The notes: generated by a model from the letters alone, not told the origin. Shown: positions 26,341-36,467, numbered from the stretch's first letter. The stretch: 64,000 nt of DNA from Burkholderia pyrrocinia (GCF_001028665.1 NZ_CP011503.1:3410001-3474000); one strand, 5' to 3'. A program made the numbers and translations.

Positions 26341-27024
26341 TCAGGCGAACGCCGGCTGATTCTTGACGCTCGGGCGTTCCCGCATTCTCGTGTACCAAGC
26401 AAGAAGGGCTTCGCACTCTGCAGGCACGGGCAGCTTCACGATCGACGCAAAGACCAGGCCGCCAATGAGAGTGATGTCGGCCATCGAGAAGGCATCCCCG
26501 GCGACAAACAGCTGCTTTTTCAGAACGCCATCAAAGTAGCGCATGCCCCTCAGGGCTTTGTCGCGCTGACGAAACCCCCATTCGGCGTTCTGATAGAGCT
26601 CGACGTCGGGCCCAAGCCCTGGCGTGGCATGGTGGAAATAGACACTGATGGCATCGAGCACCTCCAGCTCGGCGCGCTTGCTCATCATGTGGATCACGCC
26701 CTTTTCGAGCGGTGTCCTGCCGGTCAGCGTCGGTGCGCCATCGAGCGTATCGAGGTATTCGGTAATGGCGGTGCATTCGGCGATGCAGGTTCCGTCGTTG
26801 AGTTCGAGGACCGGCAGCGTGCCCGAGTAGTTTTTCTCGGCGATGAACTCGGGCCTTTTGTGCTCTCCCTCGTAAAGATCGACCATCACGAACTCGACGC
26901 GCGATTGCAGATTTTTCTCGGCCAGGGCGATACGGACGCGTGTCGGATAAGGCCCTTCGGGAAAATCGTAAATCGTCATGATCGGGATCGTGGTGACGTC
27001 AAAATCAATGGTGCCGGAAGTCAT
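26341..27024 (-). CDS. Glutathione S-transferase family protein
   Basis: A 227-residue cytosolic protein. The N-terminal thioredoxin-like domain begins MTIYDFPEGPYPTRVRIALA. It contains the cis-Pro in GTLPVLELNDG and the glutathione-contacting IAECTAITEYLD. The C-terminal helical domain shows FVAGDAFSMADITLIGGLVF, the usual N-capping box. The ATG at 27024 has GAGG upstream; the one at 26979 has none. It is divergent from a TetR gene, with an operator palindrome between them, so it is probably TetR-controlled detoxification cargo. Confidence 0.88.
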   Translation of the reverse strand: MTSGTIDFDVTTIPIMTIYDFPEGPYPTRVRIALAEKNLQSRVEFVMVDLYEGEHKRPEFIAEKNYSGTLPVLELNDGTCIAECTAITEYLDTLDGAPTLTGRTPLEKGVIHMMSKRAELEVLDAISVYFHHATPGLGPDVELYQNAEWGFRQRDKALRGMRYFDGVLKKQLFVAGDAFSMADITLIGGLVFASIVKLPVPAECEALLAWYTRMRERPSVKNQPAFA

Positions 27025-27091
27025 GCTTGCCTCGCTGTGCGCACTGTTACATGGGATCGGACAAAATGGGGAGGTATTGTCCACATTGACT

Positions 27092-27109
27092 ACCTAACGT
27101 TCGTTAGGT
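27092..27109. promoter_or_regulatory. TetR operator palindrome between GST and TetR genes
   Basis: ACCTAACGTTCGTTAGGT has perfect 8-bp arms with a 2-bp centre. It lies in the 146-bp divergent gap. A candidate TetR promoter (TTCGTT at 27100-27105, 17 bp, TATACT at 27123-27128) overlaps it, which suits autorepression. Confidence 0.75.
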
Positions 27110-27170
27110 TTACGGTAGAGGCTATACTCCCCTATGTCAACAGTCATCCCCGTTTGCGGAGGCGGTAGTA

Positions 27171-27746
27171 GTGAAGAACGATTCAGGCTTGAACTCCAGG
27201 GAGCGAATCCTGGTGGCTGCCACCAAGATTGCGCAGGCGCACGGCTACAGCGGCTTGAATTATCGTGATCTCGCCGAGGATGTCGGCATCAAGGCTGCGA
27301 GCATCTACCATCACTTCGCAAGCAAGGCCGATCTCGGCGCAGCGGTGACGAGGCGTTATTGGGAGAACTCGGCAGCTACCCTGGATGCGCTTTTGGCCGA
27401 ATCCGCGGATCCGATCGACTGCCTGCGCCACTATCCCGATACGTTTCGCAAGGCGCTCGAGAGTGGCAATCGCATGTGCCTCTGCAGCTTCATGGCCGCG
27501 GAATCTGATGACCTGCCGGAAACGGTGACGAAAGAGGTCCAGACCTTTGCCGATGTGAATGTTGCGTGGCTGAGCCGGGTGCTATCCGCCGCGGCCGTGG
27601 TCAGCTCCGAGGATAGCGAACCGCGCGCTCGCGCCATCTTCGCGGCCGTCGCCGGCGCTCAGCTCATTGCCAGGAGTCGCTCGGATATTTCTCTCTATGA
27701 CGGGCTGATTGAAAGCTATCGCGTTGCTGGTCTTCTGCCCGCATAG
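27171..27746 (+). CDS. TetR/AcrR-family transcriptional regulator
   Basis: A 191-residue repressor. The N-terminal helix-turn-helix is seen in GLNYRDLAEDVGIKAASIYH followed by HFASKADLG. The C-terminal ligand-binding part contains several Cys (MCLCSFMAAES) that could sense electrophiles, as in NemR-like members; that is inference. The start is GTG at 27171 with GGAGGCGG upstream. It probably controls the divergent GST gene and itself through the palindrome at 27092-27109. Confidence 0.88.
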   Translation: MKNDSGLNSRERILVAATKIAQAHGYSGLNYRDLAEDVGIKAASIYHHFASKADLGAAVTRRYWENSAATLDALLAESADPIDCLRHYPDTFRKALESGNRMCLCSFMAAESDDLPETVTKEVQTFADVNVAWLSRVLSAAAVVSSEDSEPRARAIFAAVAGAQLIARSRSDISLYDGLIESYRVAGLLPA

Positions 27747-27800
27747 CAGTAGCGAGAAACTCGGGCTATGCCGACTCATGTATCGGCGAAGTACGGACGG

Positions 27801-27812
27801 CCGCTTTTTCAC
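27801..27812 (+). repeat. Short third match to the boundary core
   Basis: CCGCTTTTTCAC is identical to 19168-19179 in the left element. The rest of the element is absent here. Confidence 0.45.
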
Positions 27813-27989
27813 AGGTGACGGACCGACGAACGTTGGATCAGGCGTCACCTTCAATGTCGCTTCATGGCCGACCGCAGACATCTGCCGTCGAGCAAGTCTC
27901 GCGAACACCGTCACCTGTTCGTTGGAATCCGTGCCGCGCCCGCCCTGGCACTCCACGATGCGCAATTTTTCGCCCGGAGCCACGCTCGG

Positions 27990-28048
27990 AAAAAGCGCGT
28001 ATCGAATCGGCTATCGCCCGACCTTTCCGGCGACGATACGCACTTTTT
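27990..28048. repeat. Palindromic boundary element, right copy
   Basis: Arms AAAAAGCGCGTA (27990-28001) and TACGCACTTTTT (28037-28048) pair with one mismatch across a 35-bp spacer, the same geometry as the left copy. About half the spacer positions match the left copy, with many transitions. Confidence 0.8.
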
Positions 28049-28281
28049 CACCGCGTCGGCACTCGACGGCGCGATCCGCGCAAACGGCGGCCGGCACACA
28101 CGCGACGATTCAATTCCTGTCAGGCATCAATCGCCGGATTGAAACGTCATTGCCAATTATTTCGCCACCGGATATCGCAATTCCATTATCCAACCTCATT
28201 AAATCGCATATTTTACCGACTCGTCGGGCAATAATTGCGACCACCATTTCAATCGAATATCAGAAAATCTCGAAAACATTA

Positions 28282-28311
28282 TTGACTCCAACTTTCCCGC
28301 AAATTTAGAAT
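28282..28311 (+). promoter_or_regulatory. Candidate sigma-70 promoter upstream of lipoprotein gene
   Basis: TTGACT and TAGAAT each match consensus at five of six positions, with an 18-bp spacer, in AT-rich DNA. The leader would be about 290 nt. Confidence 0.4.
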
Positions 28312-28611
28312 CCCCTACGACGGCTTACGTTTTATTTTCTACCGCCGCACACGAATCGCCATTCGCCCGTGCGAAGGCCATCCCGGAGACTTTCCCCGCG
28401 CCGCACCGGGGAGACGCCCTCTGCCAGTTGAGTTTTCGGCACTGATCAGCCTCTCGCTTATTTGCCACGCAATTCGCTTATTGCAGAAGCACCGCATCCC
28501 GACTGATTTCGGGCATTCCCCGAATGTCCATAGCACATAACGAAACGGACAGAAGATCCGTTCATTCGACCATTCCGATAATAATCGCCAGTCACCAGGA
28601 GGGACATCAAC

Positions 28612-30756
28612 ATGCATCGTCTTGCGAAGTCGCTGTGTCTCGGGTTCGTCTGCGCCGGCCTGCTCGCCGCATGCCACGACGACGACGACATCCGGTCGAG
28701 CCGCACGCCGTCGAACCACGCCGCGCTGTCGTTCCGCATGGACACCGGCGGCCAGATCAATGCGTTCTACCGGCAGGACAAGGTCGCCGCGCACCTGCTG
28801 GCGCGCTCGTCGACGAAACCGCGCCTGCTCGTGGTCTTCCCTGCCGGCAACAGCGGCACCGGGCTGTGGTTCGACGACACCGCGCAGCCGGTGAACTGGA
28901 GCCTCGACACGCCGCCGTCCGCGCTGTCGGCTCCCGACACGCACGGCCGCCCGCTGTACGGTATCGGCGCCGACGTGTCGGTGGACACCGACACGCTGAC
29001 GATCCGCCAGGGCGTACTCAGCAACGTGCGCTTCCTGCGCGACTTCAACGGCGGCGCGACGATTCCGCAGCAGATCGTCACGGCGCCGACGATCCAGGGC
29101 AGCGCCGCGCAATGGCAGCGCGACCGGATCGACGGCGCGCCCGGTTACGCGCTGCGGATCACGCTGCGCGACGGCGGCAGCATCGCGCCGGCAGCGGGCG
29201 GCAAGCTCGTGCTGCGCGCACCGGCGGGCTCGCACACGCTGAAGTTGCATGTCGATGCGTTGTCGGGCGAGACGCCGCTGTCGCCGATCACGCGCGCCGA
29301 TCTTCTCGCGCCGTCCGTGAACCCCGATCCGGTCAGCCAGAACGTGCTCGAATTCCTGAGCTTCCACGACAAGCTGCTGGCCGGCTCGTGGCAGTACGAC
29401 ACGTACTTCGGCCGCGATACGCTGATCTCGGTGCGCATGCTGATGCCCGTGCTCGAACCCGCGGCGATCGAGGCCGGGTTGTCGTCGGTGCTGAGCCGCC
29501 TGTCGGTGGACGGCAAGGTCGCGCACGAGGAAGGCATCGGCGAATTCGCGCTGGTCGACAACCAGAAGAACGGGCGGCCGAACGATCCGACGCCGACCTA
29601 CGACTACAAGATGATCGACAGCGACTACCTGCTCGCGCCGATCGCGGCCGCATGGCTGATCGACGATACGCGCGGCCAGGCCCGCGCGGCCGCCTATCTG
29701 GCGCAGCGCGGCAGCGACGGGCAGACCAACGGCAGCCGCCTGGTCGTCAACCTGCTGCACGTCGCGGCGACCGCGCAGCCGTTCGCGCAGCAGCCGTCGG
29801 TCGCGAACCTGATCCACCTGCGGCCCGGCGAGATCGTCGGCAACTGGCGCGACAGCACCGACGGGCTCGGCGGCGGCGTCTACCCGTACGACGTCAACGC
29901 GGTGCTCGTGCCGGCAGCGTTGCGCGCGGCGAACGCGTTCCTCACGCGCGGCCTGCTCGATCCGTACCTGGATGCCGGGCAGCGCGCGGCGCTCGCCGAC
30001 ACGGCGAACGAAGCCGCCAGGTGGGAAACTCAGGCGCCGCCGCTGTTCCAGGTCAGCGTACCGGCCGCGCAGGCGGCCACCGACGTGTCGGCCTATGCGC
30101 CGTCCGCCGGCGTGCCGGCCGGTGCCGCGCCGAGTGCGCCGCTGTCGTTCTACGCGCTGTCGCTCGATCAGCAGGGCAACCCGATTCCGGTGATGAATTC
30201 CGACGGCGGCTTCGCGCTGCTGTTCGGCACGCCGCCGGACGACGCGCTCCAGCGAATCGTCACCGACGTCACGCGGCCGTTCCCGACCGGGCTCGTGACC
30301 GATGCCGGGATGCTGATCGCGAACCCGGCGTATGCGAACCCGTCGCTGTGGCCGAAGTTCACGAGCTCCGCGTATCACGGCACGGTCATCTGGTCGTGGC
30401 AGCAGGCGATGTGGGTGGCCGGGCTCGATCGCCAGCTCGCGCGCCAGGATCTGTCGGCGACAACCCGGGCGTTGCTCACGCAGGCGCGGCAGACGATCTG
30501 GCAGGTGATCTCGAACGGACGCGACATGCGCACGTCGGAGATGTGGACGTGGTCCTACGTGAACGGCCAGTACCGGACCGATGCATTCGGCACGCGCAGC
30601 GCGGATGCGACCGAAGCCAACGCGGCGCAGCTCTGGAGTACGACGTATCTCGCGATCCGCGATCCGCAGCAGCGCGCGGGCAAGTACTGGTGGCAGGCGT
30701 CGCAGCGGATGCAGGACGCGCAGCCGACCGGCACGGCGGCCGTCGCGTCGCGATAG
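28612..30756 (+). CDS. Large lipoprotein, six-hairpin glycosidase-like
   Basis: A 714-residue predicted lipoprotein. The lipobox LAAC puts the lipidated Cys at residue 21, followed by HDDDD, an acidic patch. The body resembles (alpha/alpha)6 glycosidases of the glycogen-debranching type: WQYDTYFGRDTLISVRMLMP, then EEGIGEFALVDNQ, then GNWRDSTDGLGGGVYPYDVN, and near the end YHGTVIWSWQQAMWVAGLD. Acidic residues in these segments could be catalytic. Substrate and exact family are not known to me. GGAGGG lies 7 nt before the ATG. The gene stands alone, directly right of the island. Confidence 0.68.
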   Translation: MHRLAKSLCLGFVCAGLLAACHDDDDIRSSRTPSNHAALSFRMDTGGQINAFYRQDKVAAHLLARSSTKPRLLVVFPAGNSGTGLWFDDTAQPVNWSLDTPPSALSAPDTHGRPLYGIGADVSVDTDTLTIRQGVLSNVRFLRDFNGGATIPQQIVTAPTIQGSAAQWQRDRIDGAPGYALRITLRDGGSIAPAAGGKLVLRAPAGSHTLKLHVDALSGETPLSPITRADLLAPSVNPDPVSQNVLEFLSFHDKLLAGSWQYDTYFGRDTLISVRMLMPVLEPAAIEAGLSSVLSRLSVDGKVAHEEGIGEFALVDNQKNGRPNDPTPTYDYKMIDSDYLLAPIAAAWLIDDTRGQARAAAYLAQRGSDGQTNGSRLVVNLLHVAATAQPFAQQPSVANLIHLRPGEIVGNWRDSTDGLGGGVYPYDVNAVLVPAALRAANAFLTRGLLDPYLDAGQRAALADTANEAARWETQAPPLFQVSVPAAQAATDVSAYAPSAGVPAGAAPSAPLSFYALSLDQQGNPIPVMNSDGGFALLFGTPPDDALQRIVTDVTRPFPTGLVTDAGMLIANPAYANPSLWPKFTSSAYHGTVIWSWQQAMWVAGLDRQLARQDLSATTRALLTQARQTIWQVISNGRDMRTSEMWTWSYVNGQYRTDAFGTRSADATEANAAQLWSTTYLAIRDPQQRAGKYWWQASQRMQDAQPTGTAAVASR

Positions 30757-30779
30757 CGCATCGCACGCGGAACACGCAA

Positions 30780-30809
30780 AAGCCCCGGGGCCGTCTCATC
30801 CCGGGGCTT
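30780..30809. terminator. Terminator between lipoprotein and oxidoreductase genes
   Basis: A perfect 10-bp stem (30780-30789 AAGCCCCGGG with 30800-30809) between convergent genes. T-runs are short on both strands. Confidence 0.6.
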
Positions 30810-30827
30810 CGGTGCGTGCGACGCCGC

Positions 30828-31841
30828 TCAACGCATCCGCACGACCACCTTGCCGAACGCGCCGCGTTCGAGATGGTCGAGCGCGGCCGGCAGCGCATCG
30901 AACGCATACTCGCGCTCGACCACCGGCTTCAGCTTCAGCCAGTCCACCGCGCGCACGAGATCCTCGAGTGCGCGCCGGTGCGCGACGCCGATCCCCTGCA
31001 CGGTCGCACGCCCCGTCAGCAGCGGATACACGGACGTCGTCAGCGCATCGCCGCCCAGATTGCCGATCACCGACACGCGGCCGCCCTGCATGAGCGACGA
31101 CAGCGAACGCCCGAAATTGTCCGCGCCCGCGAGTTCCAGCACGTGATCGGCGCCGCGTCCGCCGGTCAGCGCGCGCACTTCGGCGGCCCAGTCCGGCGTC
31201 CGCGTGCGGTTGATCCCGTCGTGCGCGCCGAGCCGCTTCGCGCGCTCGAGCTTCTCGTCGCTGCCCGACACGACGATCACGCGCGCGCCCTGTGCGCTGG
31301 CGATCTGCACGGCGAACAATGCAACGCCGCCCGTGCCGATCACGACCACCGTATCGCCCGGCCGCGTCGTCGACGCATCGGCCAGCGCATACCACGCGGT
31401 CAACCCTGCGCAGGTGAGCGTGCTGGCCTGCGCGGCGTCGAGCGTGCGCGGCGCGGCCACCAGCGAATCGGCGCCGAGCACCACGTACTCCGACAGCATC
31501 CCCGGCCCCGGCACGCCGAGCGGCACGCTGCCGCGCGGCTGGAGGCCGTCCTGCCAGCCGGTGAAGAACGTGCTGATCACTGCGTCGCCGGGCGCGAAAT
31601 CCGTCACGTCGGCCCCCGTCGCGACGACCTCGCCGCGCATGTCCGAACCGGGCACCAGCGGGAACGGCACGGTCATCCCCATCCCGTCCCGCAGCACCAG
31701 CAGGTCGCGATAGTTCAGCGCGACCGCGTCCACGCGCACCAGCACATCGCGCGGGCCCGGCGCCGGAACGGGCACGGTCGCGAGTTGCAGGTGTTGGCGG
31801 CCGAATGCCGGCGATTGCCAGCGATACATGAGTGACGACAT
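30828..31841 (-). CDS. Zinc-independent MDR oxidoreductase
   Basis: A 337-residue medium-chain dehydrogenase/reductase. The GroES-like N-terminal part has NYRDLLVLRDGMG. The cofactor-binding Rossmann motif is VVVIGTGGVALFAVQIA. The cysteine and histidine ligands of the catalytic and structural zinc are missing, so it belongs with quinone-reductase-like members. It is divergent from a LysR regulator, which probably controls it. The substrate is unknown. Confidence 0.87.
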   Translation of the reverse strand: MSSLMYRWQSPAFGRQHLQLATVPVPAPGPRDVLVRVDAVALNYRDLLVLRDGMGMTVPFPLVPGSDMRGEVVATGADVTDFAPGDAVISTFFTGWQDGLQPRGSVPLGVPGPGMLSEYVVLGADSLVAAPRTLDAAQASTLTCAGLTAWYALADASTTRPGDTVVVIGTGGVALFAVQIASAQGARVIVVSGSDEKLERAKRLGAHDGINRTRTPDWAAEVRALTGGRGADHVLELAGADNFGRSLSSLMQGGRVSVIGNLGGDALTTSVYPLLTGRATVQGIGVAHRRALEDLVRAVDWLKLKPVVEREYAFDALPAALDHLERGAFGKVVVRMR

Positions 31842-31933
31842 GGCGACTCCGATAACGAAAACAGTGGAATCGGCAGGATAATGATTCCCGCAGTCACCAT
31901 GTGGCGCGAATTAATCGACCTATAGTAGACAAA

Positions 31934-32851
31934 ATGGAACCAATCTCGCACGACAGGCTGGCCGGCATCAGCGCGTTCGTCGCTGCCGTCGACGCCGGCA
32001 GCTTCGCGCAGGCGGCCGCCCGGCTCGGACAGACCCGCTCGGCAGTCGGAAAGGCGATCGGCCGGCTCGAAGCGCGGCTCGGGACGCGGTTGTTCGTGCG
32101 GACCACGCGCAGCCTAGCTCTGACCGACGACGGCCACGCGTTCTACGAACGGTGCGCGCAGGCGCTGGAGGAGCTCAATGCCGCGCAGCACGTGCTCGAA
32201 GCGGGCCGCAACGAGGCGACAGGGCGGATTCGCGTGAGCGCGCCCGTCGTGTTCGGCCGCCATCACGTAACGCCGCTGCTGCTCGATCTGGCGGCGCAGC
32301 ATCCGCAACTGCAGGTCGAAGGGCATTTCACCGATCGCGTCGTCGACTTTGCGGACGAAGGCGTCGATCTCGCCATTCGCAGCGGTGCACTGCCCGACAG
32401 CGATACGCTGATCGCGCGGCCGCTCGGCATGCAATCGATGGCGGTCTGTGCGTCGCCCGCGTACCTGCGCACGCGGGGCACGCCGCGCAGTACGGACGAA
32501 CTTGCCGCCCATCGTTGCATCGTCTACCTGCACGGCGGCCGCGCGAATCCGTGGACGCTGGCCGGGCCGGACGGTCGTGTCGTGCAACCCGCGCTGCATT
32601 ACCGGCTCGGCTTCGACGACATCGACAGCCTGGTCGCGGCCGCCATGCGCGGCGCGGGGCTCGTTCACCTGCCCGAATGGCTCGTGCGCGACGCGTTGCG
32701 CACGGGGGCGCTGGTGCGCGTGCTGGAACACGTGCCGTCGGCCGGCACGCCGATGCATGTGGTGTGGCCCGCGACGCGGTTCCTGCCGTACAAGCTGAGG
32801 GTGGCAATCGATGCGATGCTTGCGGCGATTCCGCCGTTGCTCGCACCGTAG
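31934..32851 (+). CDS. LysR-family transcriptional regulator
   Basis: A 305-residue regulator. The winged HTH is seen in AAARLGQTRSAVGKAIGRLE followed by RLFVRTTRSLALTDDG. The effector domain starts TGRIRVSAPVVFGRHHVTP, the CrgA-like subgroup. The ATG at 31934 (MEPISHDRL) was chosen; a start at 31901 adds 11 residues. The 92-bp gap to the divergent MDR gene is AT-rich and should hold both promoters and the binding site. Confidence 0.9.
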   Translation: MEPISHDRLAGISAFVAAVDAGSFAQAAARLGQTRSAVGKAIGRLEARLGTRLFVRTTRSLALTDDGHAFYERCAQALEELNAAQHVLEAGRNEATGRIRVSAPVVFGRHHVTPLLLDLAAQHPQLQVEGHFTDRVVDFADEGVDLAIRSGALPDSDTLIARPLGMQSMAVCASPAYLRTRGTPRSTDELAAHRCIVYLHGGRANPWTLAGPDGRVVQPALHYRLGFDDIDSLVAAAMRGAGLVHLPEWLVRDALRTGALVRVLEHVPSAGTPMHVVWPATRFLPYKLRVAIDAMLAAIPPLLAP

Positions 32852-32900
32852 GCAGCCGACTTCGACGGGCCGTGCGCGACCCGTCCCGATACCGCACGCG

Positions 32901-34301
32901 TCACCGCGACACGACCCGGTTCCGCCCTTCCCGCTTCGCCTGGTACAGCCGCTCGTCGACCACCCGCAGCAACGCATCGACCGTGCTGCCGTCGACCCCG
33001 TATTGCGCGACGCCGACGCTGACCGTCACCTGCACGCGCTTGAAGTCCAGCCCGAACGGCGAACTCGCGATCGACGAGCGCACGCGCTCGGCCGTCATCC
33101 GGGCGCCCTCGAGCGGCATCTCCGGCAGCAGCGCCATGAACTCTTCGCCGCCGACCCGCGCGAGCCCGCCCGCCGGGCGGATCGCCTCGAGGCACTGGCG
33201 CACGACACCGCGCAGCACCTCGTCGCCGATCTGGTGCCCGTACGCATCGTTGATGTTCTTGAAATTGTCGAGATCGAGCGCGAGCAGGCAAAACGGCGTG
33301 CCGTCGCGCTCGGCCCGGACCATCTCGCGCTCGACCTGCGCGATGAACTGCCGGCGGTTCGATGCGCCCGTCATCGGATCCGTCGCGGCCATGTACTCGA
33401 GCTTCTGGTTCGTGCGCCGCAGTTCCTGCAGCGCGCTCTCGGTGCGCGCCATCGATTCCGACAGCCGGCTCATCAGGTCTTCCTGGCGGTAGATCGCCGA
33501 GAACGAGCGCGTCGTCTGCAGCGCCTGCACGACGCCATAGCTGAGCAGGAAGAAGCCGCCCGCGAAAATCGCATGTGCAAGCCACCACATGTGATTCCAC
33601 GGCTTGCCGAGGATGAACGCGAGCGACGACAGCGCGAACGCCATGATCGACACGCCGTAGATCACCATCAACGGCGAGCGGATCCGCCGCGCGAGCAGCA
33701 CGCCGACGTTCAACAGCGAGAACACGAGCGCGCCGCCCTCCATCGACAGCCGCGTGCCCAGCGCGCCCGCAACCGGCGAATACGCGATGTACGCCACGGC
33801 CACATTGACGATCAAGAAGAATACGATCCACGGCAGCCACGTCCGCACGCTCGTGCGCTTCTCGATGCGATCGGGCGGAAGCGAATAAGACATCAGGCCC
33901 GTGAGCAGCAGGATCGACATCACGAGCCGCGACGCGGGCCCGTACAGCAGGAACAGCCAGATATTGTGGTGCGCCATCCCGGTGAACGCACCGTGCAGCG
34001 AATAGATCATCGCGAAGCCGAGAAAGCCGAGCGTCAGCCAGCGCAGCAGCGGCTCGCCGGACGACCGGTAGCACACCCACGTCACATAGGTGACGAACGC
34101 GCCCTCGAGGGTCGCTGCCGCAATCGCGATTTCATGGAACGCGTGGCTCTCGAACACGACGTGCGGGTCGCTGAAGAACCACAGATAGGCGATCAGATAG
34201 GCAGGCAGCAACGCGAAACCGATCAGCAGGCATTTCGCGTAGAGCCTCGCGGCCGCGCTGACGACGCGCGGCGGTTCCCCGGCTGCATAGGTCGTACTCA
34301 T
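32901..34301 (-). CDS. Membrane-bound diguanylate cyclase
   Basis: A 466-residue inner-membrane signalling enzyme making cyclic di-GMP. About seven membrane helices occupy residues 20-275. A short coiled region follows (LMSRLSESMARTESALQEL), then a GGDEF domain at about 305-465. The active-site motif is GGEEF, in LARVGGEEFMALLP, so it should be active. The inhibitory RxxD site five residues upstream is absent (RPAGGLARVGGEEF), so product inhibition at that site is unlikely. LDLDNFKNINDAYGHQIGD is intact. The membrane part may sense a ligand; which one is unknown. Confidence 0.9.
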   Translation of the reverse strand: MSTTYAAGEPPRVVSAAARLYAKCLLIGFALLPAYLIAYLWFFSDPHVVFESHAFHEIAIAAATLEGAFVTYVTWVCYRSSGEPLLRWLTLGFLGFAMIYSLHGAFTGMAHHNIWLFLLYGPASRLVMSILLLTGLMSYSLPPDRIEKRTSVRTWLPWIVFFLIVNVAVAYIAYSPVAGALGTRLSMEGGALVFSLLNVGVLLARRIRSPLMVIYGVSIMAFALSSLAFILGKPWNHMWWLAHAIFAGGFFLLSYGVVQALQTTRSFSAIYRQEDLMSRLSESMARTESALQELRRTNQKLEYMAATDPMTGASNRRQFIAQVEREMVRAERDGTPFCLLALDLDNFKNINDAYGHQIGDEVLRGVVRQCLEAIRPAGGLARVGGEEFMALLPEMPLEGARMTAERVRSSIASSPFGLDFKRVQVTVSVGVAQYGVDGSTVDALLRVVDERLYQAKREGRNRVVSR

Positions 34302-34561
34302 TCGGTCCCCGGTCGGTCTGCTGCGTTGGTTCGAACCTTCGCGGCACGGATCGTGCGAAGCATGATCCTGCCCATCGTGCCGAAAGGCAAATGTCAGAGC
34401 AAGTATAGGTGGGGCAATTCGTTTGACAAGTAAGGGGAAACGGCATTGCCGAAAGCATGCTTTTGCTTCTCGACTGTTCGGAATGGCAGTCCTGCCACGC
34501 CGATTCGCGTCGCGGCCGCGAGCCTCGCCGAAGCGAAACCGCGGCCGCCACCGGCCAAAAA

Positions 34562-35740
<1,179 letters not shown>

Positions 35741-35790
35741 GCGAGTCTCCTTCGGTCCTGCTTCATGTCCTGAATCGGATGGGGAATGCG

Positions 35791-36423
35791 CTACGCCGTC
35801 GGGCGCGCGCCCGCGGACGTCACATGTGCGACGCCCGCTGCCTGCATCTGCTGCCATGCGTGCGCGAGCGACCCGTTCAGGTCGATCGCGCGGCACGCAT
35901 CGTTGATCACCGCGGCTTCGAAACCGGCCGCGCGCGCATCGAGCGCCGACCACGCGACGCAATAGTCGGTCGCGAGCCCGCAGCACCACACGCGCTTCGC
36001 GCCGAGTTCGCGCAAATAGCCCGCGAGCCCCGTGCGCGTCGTGCGATCGGCTTCGACGAACGCGGAATAGCTGTCGACCTGCGCGTCGCCGCCCTTGCGG
36101 ATCACGAGCCGCGCCTGCGGGATGTCGAGGTCGCGATGCAGCGCCGCGCCGTCGGTGTCCTGCACGCAGTGCACGGGCCACAGCACCTGCTCGCCGTACG
36201 GCAGTGCGAGCGTCGAGAACGGCTCGCGGCCCGGATGGTTCGCCGCGAACGACACGTGCTCGCGCGGGTGCCAGTCCTGCGTCAGCACGACCTGGTCGAA
36301 GCGCTGCGCGAGCGCGTTGATCACCGGCACGACCGCGTCGCCGTCCGGCACCGCGAGCGCGCCGCCCGGCATGAAGTCGTATTGCACGTCGATCACGAGC
36401 AGTACGTCGTCGGTGCGTTTCAT
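35791..36423 (-). CDS. pncA: Nicotinamidase
   Basis: A 210-residue isochorismatase-fold enzyme that deamidates nicotinamide to nicotinate for NAD salvage, and converts the drug pyrazinamide in some bacteria. The catalytic triad is visible: Asp in [15 protein letters not shown], Lys in VIRKGGD, Cys in GLATDYCV. Metal ligands are in [12 protein letters not shown]. It lies 50 bp before the thiolase and 44 bp after the FadB-like gene on the same strand, so it is probably cotranscribed with them. Confidence 0.92.
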   Translation of the reverse strand: MKRTDDVLLVIDVQYDFMPGGALAVPDGDAVVPVINALAQRFDQVVLTQDWHPREHVSFAANHPGREPFSTLALPYGEQVLWPVHCVQDTDGAALHRDLDIPQARLVIRKGGDAQVDSYSAFVEADRTTRTGLAGYLRELGAKRVWCCGLATDYCVAWSALDARAAGFEAAVINDACRAIDLNGSLAHAWQQMQAAGVAHVTSAGARPTA

Positions 36424-36467
36424 CGCGTTTCTCCTGGTGGAATCGGTCGCACCGTCGTGCGACATCG

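Larger units (their letters stand above)
19117..28048. mobile_element. Integrase-bearing genomic island, about 8.9 kb
   Basis: The region between two matching palindromic elements (19117-19175 and 27990-28048) differs from both flanks. It has visibly lower GC and more A/T-ending codons, a P4-type recombinase at its left edge, and cargo unrelated to the neighbours (TadE/TadG operon, LysR relic, NTF2-like protein, GST/TetR pair). It contains several small or decayed genes. No tRNA gene lies at either end, so the integration target would be the palindromic element or an adjacent sequence. The exact ends are inferred. Confidence 0.75.
27747..28611. other. Island right end and AT-rich leader of the lipoprotein gene
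   Basis: No gene is supported. It holds a partial core match at 27801-27812, the right palindromic element (27990-28048), and an AT-rich stretch at about 28135-28340. A promoter-like pair, TTGACT (28282-28287) and TAGAAT (28306-28311), with an 18-bp spacer, lies about 300 bp before the lipoprotein start. Confidence 0.5.

Noticed and set aside
26009..26416. Minus-strand 135-codon frame overlapping the GST gene end
   Set aside because: It overlaps the real GST gene and has no recognisable domain, membrane segment or ribosome site.
28524..31835. A 1103-codon plus-strand frame across the lipoprotein and oxidoreductase genes
   Set aside because: It spans two real genes in another frame and on opposite strands; composition is that of a shadow frame.
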